Part shown: positions 14,724-21,258 of the stretch, in pieces
Layout: the number at the start of each line of letters is the position of its first letter
Numbering within the stretch: position 1 is the stretch's first letter
Assembly (NCBI GenBank): GCA_002317355.1
Contig: DCJC01000033.1
Location: forward strand, 4,135 to 29,470
Direction of reading: 5' to 3'
DNA from: Prevotellaceae bacterium UBA1710
GTDB taxonomy: Bacteria; Bacteroidota; Bacteroidia; Bacteroidales; Bacteroidaceae
DNA: 25,336 nucleotides
Notes under the pieces: generated by a model
What the model saw: only the letters and a program-made list of their open reading frames with translations
Database searches by the model: none
Told to the model about the DNA's origin: nothing
Program-made: the position numbers and the translations under genes

Positions 14724-16118
14724 ATGTTCAGAAGACTACCAAATACCAACCTATCTGCCTTTCTATGGCGATTATGGGGCGAGTCATACATTGCTCAATC
14801 CATAATCAAGTTAGGCATACCTATCATCATCGGACAGTTGGGCTCTATCGCCCAGCAGTTTGCTGATACTATTATGGTTGGGCAATATGGCACTACAGAA
14901 CTTGCAGCCGCAGGTTTCGTGAACAACGTCTTCAATCTCGTCATCTATTTCATTCTTGGAATCTCATACGCCTCTACACCAATTATTGGCTCTGCATTCG
15001 GCAAGAAAGACTATAAAGGAGTGGCACAATCACTTACAGATAGTGTTGTTGTCAATTTCCTATTCAGTTTGGTGGTAGTAGTTCTCCTTCTGTTGTTATA
15101 TCATAACATAGATATTCTGCATCAGCCAGAGGAGATAATGCCAGTTGCATTGCCATATTTCCTCATAATAACAGCATCGATGCCATTCCTCGCGGTATTC
15201 AATGCCTTGAAGCAATACTCTGATGCTGTAGGCGAGACGAAGATTCCGATGTGGATAATGCTTGGGGCAAATGCTCTGAATATCATTCTCAACTGGCCTT
15301 TGATATTTGGTTTGAATATATCATTTATCTCGATTGCCCCTATGGGACTTCTTGGTGCTGGAATAGCAACACTCATCTCACGTATTCTCTCTGTCGTTGC
15401 GCTTCTCATAGCAATAGCTAAGATAAGGAAATATAAGGAGTTGAAGCCATCGCTCACCACACGTCCTAATCTCTTGGGAATGAAACGAATGCTATTCATC
15501 GGATTTCCTATTAGCGTTCAGTTAGGACTTGAGGCATGCTCATTCAATATCTGCGCTATCTTTATGGGATGGTTGGGCGCAATACCATTGGCAGCTCATC
15601 AGGTGATGTGTACTATCTCAACCCTCTGTTTCCAAGTGGTTTATGGAATGGGAGCAGCCGCAAGCGTATTGGTAAGTCAGTTCCGTGGGGTAGGCGACTG
15701 GTTTAATGTCCGTAGAACAGCCAAGACAGCCTTCCGTATTAGTTTCACGCTAATACTCATGATGATAGGCTTAATCTATGCCTTCCGCTATCCGCTCGTC
15801 TATTGCTTCACCACAAGCGAAGAAGTTGTTGCTGTCGTGATGTCGCTCATTCCTTGCTTCTTCATCTATCAGTTTGGCGATTGCATGCAGATAACCTTCG
15901 CAAACGCTCTCAGAGGTATCGAGGAAGTCAGCCGACTAATGCTCTACGCCTTCATTTCCTATGTCCTTGTCAGCATTCCTTTCAGCTATATCTTCGCCTT
16001 CATCCTTCATTGGAATGCAGTAGGAGTATGGATGGGAATGCCATTCGGACTCACAACAGCAGGCTTTTTGTTCTATTACGAGTTCAATAAGAATTATAAA
16101 ATGAAAAGTGAGAAATAA
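14724..16118 (+). CDS. MATE family efflux transporter
   Basis: A 464-residue polytopic inner-membrane protein of the MATE family, which exports drugs and other cationic compounds by Na+ or H+ antiport. About twelve hydrophobic segments are visible. The first carries the typical SIIKLGIPIIIGQLGSIAQQ, then FADTIMVGQYGTTELAAAGF. The second half repeats the pattern at FIGFPISVQLGLEA. A 25-residue hydrophilic N-terminal stretch precedes helix 1; no later start codon that keeps helix 1 is evident. No promoter is clear in front of it and a terminator-like hairpin ends about 14 nt upstream, so its transcription is unusual. Substrate is unknown. Confidence 0.92.
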   Translation: MFRRLPNTNLSAFLWRLWGESYIAQSIIKLGIPIIIGQLGSIAQQFADTIMVGQYGTTELAAAGFVNNVFNLVIYFILGISYASTPIIGSAFGKKDYKGVAQSLTDSVVVNFLFSLVVVVLLLLLYHNIDILHQPEEIMPVALPYFLIITASMPFLAVFNALKQYSDAVGETKIPMWIMLGANALNIILNWPLIFGLNISFISIAPMGLLGAGIATLISRILSVVALLIAIAKIRKYKELKPSLTTRPNLLGMKRMLFIGFPISVQLGLEACSFNICAIFMGWLGAIPLAAHQVMCTISTLCFQVVYGMGAAASVLVSQFRGVGDWFNVRRTAKTAFRISFTLILMMIGLIYAFRYPLVYCFTTSEEVVAVVMSLIPCFFIYQFGDCMQITFANALRGIEEVSRLMLYAFISYVLVSIPFSYIFAFILHWNAVGVWMGMPFGLTTAGFLFYYEFNKNYKMKSEK

Positions 16119-16174
16119 AAAATACCTGGTCAACATGTATTTTATAATTTTTCATTATTAATTTTTCATTTCAA
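16119..16174 (+). repeat. Type D AT-rich leader (AATTTTTCATT units) before the methyltransferase gene
   Basis: GTATTTTATAATTTTTCATT followed by ATTAATTTTTCATTTCAA directly precedes the ATG. A closely similar leader precedes the DNA polymerase ATG on the minus strand at 25208-25245. Confidence 0.6.
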
Positions 16175-16900
16175 ATGATGACACTTTCAAAATATAAAGA
16201 CCCAATGGGTGCTGCGATTCTTGACTATCAAGTGAACGGAACAGCAGATACCCTCCGCATACTTTCCTCTATGTTTGAGGAAGATGAAATGCCTGTAGCT
16301 CATCTCTTTCGTACCAAGCGAGAGATGCCGTTGCTTGAGCGTAAAGCACTCGACATGGCGCAAGGAAGAATACTCGATGTGGGTGCTGGAGCTGGCTGTC
16401 ATGCCCTTGCTTTGCAGAAGGCAGGAAAGGAGGTAACGGCTATCGACATCTCTCCTTTGAGTTGTGAGGCAATGCTTCAGCGTGGAATAGACAAGGTGCA
16501 GTGTATCAATCTTTTTGATAATACTTTCAAGGAAAAGTTTGATACTATTCTCCTGCTTATGAATGGCACAGGAATAGCTGGTAAGATAGCAAATCTTCCA
16601 AAGCTGTTCTCTCGTCTCAAAGAGCTCCTTACTCCTGATGGTCAGATACTCATCGACTCGTCAGACCTCAAGTATATCTACAAGAATGAGGATGGTTCAT
16701 TCGACATCGACCTCAATGCGGCATACTATGGAGAAGTTGACTACCAGATGGTGTATAAGGATATCGAAGGCGAACCATTCGACTGGCTTTACGTTGATTT
16801 CCCTTTACTTGCAGCCGTAGCAGAAAACAACGGTTTAAAAGCCAAACTCATTGCCGAAGGCGATCATTACGACTATCTTGCCCAAATCAAGAATGCATAG
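16175..16900 (+). CDS. Class I SAM-dependent methyltransferase
   Basis: A 241-residue protein. The AdoMet-binding motif I is GRILDVGAGAGCHALAL (64-80), followed by the acidic residue after strand 2 (VTAIDIS, about 88-94) and a motif II-like region FDTILLLMNGTGIAG (about 125-139). An N-terminal helical cap (1-60) precedes the fold. The substrate cannot be told; there is no motif typical of DNA, rRNA or quinone methyltransferases. The start is the first of two adjacent ATG codons at 16175. Its leader is a type D repeat, and the gene is last of the plus-strand series, facing the minus-strand cluster. Confidence 0.85.
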   Translation: MMTLSKYKDPMGAAILDYQVNGTADTLRILSSMFEEDEMPVAHLFRTKREMPLLERKALDMAQGRILDVGAGAGCHALALQKAGKEVTAIDISPLSCEAMLQRGIDKVQCINLFDNTFKEKFDTILLLMNGTGIAGKIANLPKLFSRLKELLTPDGQILIDSSDLKYIYKNEDGSFDIDLNAAYYGEVDYQMVYKDIEGEPFDWLYVDFPLLAAVAENNGLKAKLIAEGDHYDYLAQIKNA

Positions 16901-17010
16901 TCATATTGTATTCTCCTATTCTTCCCTTACTACTCCCTTATTACTCCCTCGTAGCTCCCATTCATGGAAGGGATTTAGAACGGACTTACAACGGAATCAT
17001 AACGGAATCA

Positions 17011-17058
17011 TGTAGGTGATGGGTGCAAACCACCAACACCTAACACCCATCACCTACA
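17011..17058. repeat. Perfect 15-bp inverted repeat containing the type A unit, between convergent genes
   Basis: TGTAGGTGATGGGTG (17011-17025) is the exact reverse complement of 17044-17058, with an 18-nt loop. The right arm contains the TAG stop of the minus-strand gene at 17054-17056. It may act as a bidirectional transcript end, although no T-run follows. Just upstream, ACGGAATCATA is tandemly repeated (about 16991-17010). Confidence 0.7.
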
Positions 17059-17569
17059 AACTACCTGCCAGAATGCGATTTCTCACAGATTTAACTGCAG
17101 GCTTGTAACATTCTATTTCCATTGCATCAATCGTGCGCAAGAATTCATCCATGAGTTCGGGATAGAACTTACACATACGATAGGCAATCTTCATACATAG
17201 AGACTGAATGCCTGGATACTCCTCCATATCAGCCATGTGTTCAAGGCAGAAATCAAGGAAGTCAGTCCTCAAGTCGTCCTCTTGCATATGAAGACGCTCG
17301 ATAAGGCACAAAGTCAAGCGCCTGACAGAAGAGTTATCAGACGACATGGCGAGATCAATAAGCTCATTCAACAGAGGTTGCAACTGACTCAGCTCTGCTT
17401 TTGTGGCTTTCGTAACTCCCCAAAGAGCATTCCTTGCCACCTGAGAGTCTTCATTATGCATGAATCGCCTGCAGAAGTCAGCAAACTGATTCTCCTGCTG
17501 GATCTCATTATAGATGGCAAGGGCATCTCCTTCGCTATAGCTTCCTTTGAGAGTCTCTTCGGTTATCAT
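17054..17569 (-). CDS. Helical (HEAT/ARM-like) repeat protein of unknown function
   Basis: A 171-residue soluble, all-helical protein with no signal peptide. Paired amphipathic helices (ARNALWGVTKAT, LQPLLNELIDLAMSS, VRRLTLCLIERL, FLDFCLEHMAD, LCMKIAYRMCKFYPELMDEF) look like degenerate HEAT/ARM repeats over about 30-165, suggesting a protein-binding scaffold. I do not recognise a named family. The ATG at 17569 lies 9 nt after the stop of the small acidic gene, so it is the last gene of the nitroreductase transcript. The 3' end lies in a repeat: its last coding bases and TAG are part of a 15-bp inverted-repeat arm. Confidence 0.75.
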   Translation of the reverse strand: MITEETLKGSYSEGDALAIYNEIQQENQFADFCRRFMHNEDSQVARNALWGVTKATKAELSQLQPLLNELIDLAMSSDNSSVRRLTLCLIERLHMQEDDLRTDFLDFCLEHMADMEEYPGIQSLCMKIAYRMCKFYPELMDEFLRTIDAMEIECYKPAVKSVRNRILAGSL

Positions 17570-17578
17570 ATACGAATG

Positions 17579-17728
17579 TTAATGTCCACGTACAAAAACG
17601 CCTTCAGGAGCCTCTTCTCGCAGTTCGTCAGATATGAGTTCGTCCATATCATCCTCTTGCTGCTGAGCCATCATTTTGCAGTACTTCTCGTAATCGCTAA
17701 GTTGCTGCTCGTTATTGTTCTCTGCCAT
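17579..17728 (-). CDS. Small acidic protein (49 aa), translationally coupled to the nitroreductase gene
   Basis: The 49-residue frame reads MAENNNEQQLSDYEKYCK, MMAQQQEDDMDELISDEL and REEAPEGVFVRGH. It is highly acidic and glutamine-rich in the middle, probably helical, with a short conserved-looking tail. Its ATG shares one base with the stop of the nitroreductase gene (TAATG), and the next gene starts 9 nt after its stop, a layout typical of real coupled genes. It fills a gap that would otherwise be about 160 nt. I do not recognise a family and propose no function. Confidence 0.65.
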   Translation of the reverse strand: MAENNNEQQLSDYEKYCKMMAQQQEDDMDELISDELREEAPEGVFVRGH

Positions 17729-18231
17729 TATTCCTCAACGAATATTTCGCTTGTTGGCTTACGCTTCTTTGGAGAAATCTCACACTCAGGTGTGCCGAGA
17801 GGAATGACAACAGCAGGCTCCTCATTTTCAGGAAGATTGAAGAGCTCGGTACAGAGAGAGGCATCAAAATTACATACCCAGCAAGTGCCAAGTCCAATCT
17901 CTGTAGCAGCAAGACAAAGATGCTCTACAGCTATTGAGATGTCGATATTACCATGCTGTTTGCCATCAGCACGAACCCATTCCTCATCATGAAGTACGGA
18001 TGCGATGATGTACATTGGAGCAGTCCTAAACCAATCCCTATTGTAGCATTGACGAAGTTTTGCCTTGCCTTCCTCGCTTCTTACGATATGGAATTTCCAT
18101 GGCTGCTTGTTAACTGCTGATGGTGCAAGACGCACACACTCCTTGATATAATCAAGCTGTTCCTCGGTAACTTCAGTTGCGGCATAAGCTCTACAACTGT
18201 ATCTGTTGCTAATGATTTCTGATAACTTCAT
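17728..18231 (-). CDS. Nitroreductase family flavoprotein
   Basis: A 167-residue FMN-dependent oxidoreductase of the nitroreductase superfamily. The FMN phosphate/isoalloxazine site is at the N-terminus (NRYSCRAYAATEV, about 9-21; APSAVNKQPWKFHIV, 36-50), and the second FMN segment is AVEHLCLAATEIGLGTCWVCNFD (about 101-123) followed by PLGTPE (149-154). Length is at the short end of the family. Physiological substrates are not predictable; members reduce nitro compounds, quinones or flavins. The start codon is set precisely by a 5' element (type C repeat) that ends at the base before the ATG. It leads the three-gene group with the small acidic protein and the helical-repeat protein. Confidence 0.9.
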   Translation of the reverse strand: MKLSEIISNRYSCRAYAATEVTEEQLDYIKECVRLAPSAVNKQPWKFHIVRSEEGKAKLRQCYNRDWFRTAPMYIIASVLHDEEWVRADGKQHGNIDISIAVEHLCLAATEIGLGTCWVCNFDASLCTELFNLPENEEPAVVIPLGTPECEISPKKRKPTSEIFVEE

Positions 18232-18331
18232 AAAGTAATTTTACAATTTTACGATTTACAATTTTACGATTTAGCATTCGGCAAGCAAATTGTCAAACGG
18301 TCATTTGTCCATTTGACCATTTGTCATATTG
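18232..18331 (-). repeat. Type C leader repeat, copy 1 (upstream of nitroreductase)
   Basis: About 90 bp, closely similar to 19909-20001; the first 66 nt differ at about five positions. Shared blocks include AAAGTAATTTTACAATTT next to the start codon and TTTAGCATTCGGCAAGC. Both copies stop exactly at the ATG of an unrelated gene, and this copy overlaps the 3' end of the hydrolase gene. Confidence 0.85.
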
Positions 18332-18969
18332 TTTACCCTCTCAAGACACCACGCGAATCCTCGAGCCTTACGTTGCTCAATATCAGCGAAATGCCCACCT
18401 TCGTTCCACTCAAGGATGCAGTTCTGTTCGCCTAATTGTGACAGATGAATTTGATGCTGTTGCCTTACTCTATCGCCAACTTTGCAGAAAGGCTGTTTCT
18501 TGGTGCATTCCTCCTTGTTTCCAAGACTCATATACACGAATTTCGCCTTTACGGGGTGCTTTGCAGCATATTCATCCCAACCATCCATCCAGAGAGAAGG
18601 AGAGCCAGCAAAGACAGCATCGATGCCATCAAGCTTTGTTGCGCTCCATAAAGCGAAGAGACCTCCAAGAGAATAGCCTCCAATTACCACATATTCGTGG
18701 GGAATGCTTTGGAGGATGTAGGGAATCAAACTGTCTTTAAGGTAATTGAACGTATTTTCAGCACCTTGCGGCCGTAAATCATCCTCATTAACCTCGAATG
18801 CAACCATTGTGAAGGGTAGGGTGGTGCGTTCAGCTATGAGGCAGCATTCTTCCTTAAGCAAGCGCCATTCAAACTCTCCAAGTGGCTTGACGATAACCGC
18901 AGAAGGATTATCTCCAACGGATATGATGTGGCAGTTTCTTCCTGAGATATTTGATACCTGTTCTGTCAT
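18301..18969 (-). CDS. Alpha/beta hydrolase (esterase-like)
   Basis: A 222-residue alpha/beta-hydrolase. The nucleophile elbow is GGYSLGG with S100, preceded by YVVIG; the likely acid lies in the FVYMSLGNKEE strand region (about 144-154) and the catalytic histidine is H193 in NEGGHFADIE. Substrate unknown; a thioesterase or carboxylesterase is plausible. I chose the ATG at 18969, preceded by AAGGAA, over a TTG five codons upstream. The last eight residues (MTNGQMDK) are encoded by the distal part of the type C repeat, so the native C-terminus may have been replaced by repeat sequence. It begins 20 nt after the DUF1294 gene. Confidence 0.82.
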   Translation of the reverse strand: MTEQVSNISGRNCHIISVGDNPSAVIVKPLGEFEWRLLKEECCLIAERTTLPFTMVAFEVNEDDLRPQGAENTFNYLKDSLIPYILQSIPHEYVVIGGYSLGGLFALWSATKLDGIDAVFAGSPSLWMDGWDEYAAKHPVKAKFVYMSLGNKEECTKKQPFCKVGDRVRQQHQIHLSQLGEQNCILEWNEGGHFADIEQRKARGFAWCLERVNNMTNGQMDK

Positions 18970-18989
18970 TTCCTTAAACCCCAAAAACT

Positions 18990-19256
18990 TTAAAATTTAA
19001 ACCACAAATAAACGGCCAACGCTATCTGTAGGATAAGAATTGCAGGAACTCCATACTTGAATTTGAGATGCTTCGTCTTATGCCTCCAGACTGACATTCC
19101 TGCCAATGCTCCAATACTACCGCCAAAGACAGCAGGCAAGAGTAATGAAGACTCTGAAATGCGCCATTTGCCTTTCATGGCTTTCTGCTTATCTATGCCA
19201 TAGATAATGAATGTATAGAGGTTTACGCCTAACAGATAGTATATTGCGAACATCAT
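18990..19256 (-). CDS. DUF1294 family small membrane protein
   Basis: An 88-residue membrane protein matching DUF1294. The first membrane segment (about 3-18) is followed by the family motif YGIDKQKAMKGKWRISE (19-35), then SSLLLPAVFGGSIGALAGM (36-54), WRHKTKH (56-62) and a last membrane segment (about 70-86). The function of the family is unknown. Two ATG codons in tandem (19256 and 19253) are possible starts; the longer in-frame extension upstream is encoded by low-complexity TTGAGGTT-type repeats and is rejected. The gene sits between the thioesterase and hydrolase genes. Confidence 0.85.
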   Translation of the reverse strand: MMFAIYYLLGVNLYTFIIYGIDKQKAMKGKWRISESSLLLPAVFGGSIGALAGMSVWRHKTKHLKFKYGVPAILILQIALAVYLWFKF

Positions 19257-19261
19257 AAATT

Positions 19262-19330
19262 GTTTTTTTTGAGGTCTTGAGGTTTTTTGTTGTGGTTTTG
19301 AGGTTAAAGAGTTAAGTGTTTTGAGTTTTT
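19262..19330 (-). repeat. AACCTCAA-type low-complexity repeat upstream of the DUF1294 gene
   Basis: On the minus strand, AACCTCAAAACC, AACCTCAAG and ACCTCAAAAA units precede the start codons. This is another short-unit repeat between two genes of the minus-strand cluster, distinct in sequence from types A-D. Confidence 0.5.
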
Positions 19331-19355
19331 GCCATCTGGACAATGAGCCCTATAA

Positions 19356-19437
19356 CCTTATTCCTTAATCCTTAATCTCTAATCCTTAATCTCTAATCCT
19401 TACTCTCTAATCCTTAATCCTTAATCTCTAATCCCTA
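19356..19437 (-). repeat. Type B heptamer repeat after the thioesterase gene
   Basis: Read on the minus strand, TAGGGATTAGAGATTAAGG continues for about 80 nt as GGATTAR/AGATTAR heptamers. The TAG stop of the thioesterase gene is itself the first part of the repeat. Confidence 0.8.
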
Positions 19438-19908
19438 TTCCGTTTTGCAGCCAGTAAAGCCATATTCTCTTTCTGCCACTTCCTTTGGAGCACAGAAGTA
19501 AATGAGCTGGGCTGTGGTGCAAACTTGTCCTGCCTGAATGAGTTCGGCATCAATAAAGGCAACATTACGCATCTGCTTTGTGATGCGAGCCCTCATTTCT
19601 ATCCTGCCACCATTCATAGTAATAGGCTTTATGTATTTTGTTTCCATCTTACTTGTAACAGCCGTGGTACTAAGTTTATGGAAAACCACCCATCCAGCAA
19701 CTTCATCGAGCATCATACAATGCATTCCACCATGAAGGGTATTGCGCCAGCTTTGGTATAATGGATCCGGATCCCAGTAGCTTACAACATCATCTCCATC
19801 CTCAAAAAACTGAAGACGAAGACCTTTCTCATTTGTTGGACTACAACCTGGGCAGTTATAACCATCCACCTCAAGCCATGGGTTTATTATTCTCTTTAAG
19901 TTTGGCAT
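19435..19908 (-). CDS. PaaI-type hotdog-fold thioesterase
   Basis: A 157-residue single-hotdog protein. The core is WRNTLHGGMHCMMLDEVAGW (53-72), where HGG and the acidic residue in the central helix are the features used by PaaI/4HBT enzymes to hydrolyse acyl-CoA thioesters. Strands follow at TSKMETKYIKPI, GRIEMRARI and VAFIDAELIQAG. A CPGC pair (19-22) near the N-terminus is unusual and could bind metal or be structural. It is the first gene of the minus cluster; a -7 box lies at 20011-20018. Its leader is nearly all type C repeat and its 3' end runs straight into a type B repeat. Substrate unknown. Confidence 0.88.
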   Translation of the reverse strand: MPNLKRIINPWLEVDGYNCPGCSPTNEKGLRLQFFEDGDDVVSYWDPDPLYQSWRNTLHGGMHCMMLDEVAGWVVFHKLSTTAVTSKMETKYIKPITMNGGRIEMRARITKQMRNVAFIDAELIQAGQVCTTAQLIYFCAPKEVAEREYGFTGCKTE

Positions 19909-20001
19909 AAAGTAATTTTACAATTTCACGATTTACAATTTTACAATTTAGCATTCGGCAAGCGAATTATCAAATTGTCAATTGTCCATTTGTCAAATTA
20001 T
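19909..20001 (-). repeat. Type C leader repeat, copy 2 (upstream of the thioesterase gene)
   Basis: Close copy of 18232-18331, again ending on the base before the ATG. It would make up almost the entire 5' leader if transcription starts near 20004. Confidence 0.85.
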
Positions 20002-20010
20002 ATCTAGCTG

Positions 20011-20018
20011 CAAAATTA
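20011..20018 (-). promoter_or_regulatory. Candidate -7 box for the thioesterase gene
   Basis: The minus strand reads TAATTTTG followed by C, matching TAnnTTTG. A TTTG lies upstream but with a 24-nt spacer, longer than usual. Confidence 0.45.
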
Positions 20019-20069
20019 CATAATTATTCTGGGATTTGGAAACAAATATACTAATATTATTAAAAAGCA

Positions 20070-20101
20070 TTTGGAGTTTTTAGTATTTTTCCTTACTTTT
20101 G
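20070..20101 (+). promoter_or_regulatory. Promoter of the bile-acid/sodium-symporter-type gene
   Basis: TTTG (20070-20073) and TACTTTTG (20094-20101) are 20 nt apart. Initiation near 20108 leaves a leader of about 11 nt before the ATG at 20119 and rules out the upstream in-frame TTG at 20071. Confidence 0.75.
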
Positions 20102-20118
20102 CTCTTAAATTTATTTTT

Positions 20119-21057
20119 ATGGTAGAAAAATTATATAGTATTTCCTCTTGGATTGCCGCTCATATCACTCTGCTTGTGGTATGTACATCGGCTTTGGCAT
20201 TGTTTGTGCCAACATCATTCTCGTGGATTGAGACATCAGCAATCACCCCAATGCTGGGAATCGTAATGTTTGGTATGGGACTCACTCTCAAGCCTTCAGA
20301 CTTCAAACCAGTCGTGATGCATCCAAAGGATATCCTTATAGGCGAATTAGCTCAGTTTGTTGTTATGCCAGGAGCTGCATGGGCTCTTTGCAAGATATTG
20401 AATCTACCTTCAGAACTGGCTCTGGGTGTGATACTTGTGGGTTGTTGTCCTGGAGGAACAGCAAGTAATGTGATTTGTTATCTTGCCAAAGGAGACATTG
20501 CCCTGAGTGTTGCTATGACTGGAGTATCAACCTTACTTGCACCTATTGTAACTCCAGCTTTGGTTTTGCTTCTTGCAGGCAAACAAGTGGATGTAGATGT
20601 ATTGGCAATGTTTATGAGTATTGTGCAGGTTGTTATCTTGCCTATCGTACTTGGTTTTATCGTGAATTACTTCCTTGGAAAGCTAACAGAGCGCATTACT
20701 CCAATACTTCCTATGGTTTCAACCATTGCCATTTCGCTTATCATCGGAATTGTTGTGAGTCATAATGCCCAGAACATATTGTCATGCAGTCTGATAGTGG
20801 CAGTTGTTGTCATTCTTCATAATGCCCTTGGTCTCTCGCTTGGATATCTTATAGGGCGTATTCTTGGGATAGATAGCAAGAAGAGAACTGCTATTGCCAT
20901 AGAAGTTGGTATGCAGAACTCTGGTCTTGCTACCTCTCTTGCCGCTTCTCATTTCGCAATGTTCCCAATGGCGACTGTACCAGGTGCTATATTCTCGGTC
21001 TGGCACAATTTCTCGGGTAGCATCGCCGCACAAATATTCAGAAGGGTAAATAAGTAA
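20119..21057 (+). CDS. Bile acid:sodium symporter (BASS/SBF) family transporter
   Basis: A 312-residue inner-membrane protein with about nine or ten hydrophobic segments. Family signatures are PMLGIVMFGMGLTLKPSDF (about 46-64), GCCPGGTASNVICYLAKGDIALSVAMT (about 118-144) and EVGMQNSGLATSLA (about 268-281), which hold the sodium-binding crossover helices of ASBT-like carriers. Bacterial members move pantoate, bile acids or other organic anions; the substrate here is unknown. The start at 20119 fits the strong promoter at 20070-20101; the longer in-frame TTG version would begin inside that promoter. The gene is monocistronic: divergent from the thioesterase gene and convergent with the alpha-glucuronidase gene. 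Confidence 0.9.
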   Translation: MVEKLYSISSWIAAHITLLVVCTSALALFVPTSFSWIETSAITPMLGIVMFGMGLTLKPSDFKPVVMHPKDILIGELAQFVVMPGAAWALCKILNLPSELALGVILVGCCPGGTASNVICYLAKGDIALSVAMTGVSTLLAPIVTPALVLLLAGKQVDVDVLAMFMSIVQVVILPIVLGFIVNYFLGKLTERITPILPMVSTIAISLIIGIVVSHNAQNILSCSLIVAVVVILHNALGLSLGYLIGRILGIDSKKRTAIAIEVGMQNSGLATSLAASHFAMFPMATVPGAIFSVWHNFSGSIAAQIFRRVNK

Positions 21058-21080
21058 TTATTCAAGTTTCGCTCCACTTA

Positions 21081-21229
21081 GAAGTACAAGGAGTACAAGG
21101 AGTAACGCTCGTACCTCGCTTAAGGAGTACAAGACGATAGTTTTTGTAGCGGAAGGTTGTACGCGAGCCGTTATATCCAGACATTCGTCTTGTACTACTT
21201 GTACTCCTTGCTACTCCTTGAACTCCTTA
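21081..21229 (+). repeat. Type E dispersed palindromic element, copy 2
   Basis: The core 21081-21198 matches the reverse complement of 2623-2741. The perfect 12-bp stem AGTACAAGACGA (21126-21137) with TCGTCTTGTACT (21185-21196) is kept, and GTACAAGGAG/TACTCCTTG units on either side extend it. It lies between two convergent gene ends. Confidence 0.8.
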
Positions 21230-21258
21230 AAATAAGGAAGTTGGAACTAGAATAAGAA

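Noticed and set aside
17237..17992. 251-codon plus-strand frame
   Set aside because: It runs antisense across three coupled minus-strand genes with recognisable or operon-like structure.
19257..19343. N-terminal extension of the DUF1294 protein
   Set aside because: It is encoded by low-complexity repeats, and the family begins at the first membrane segment.
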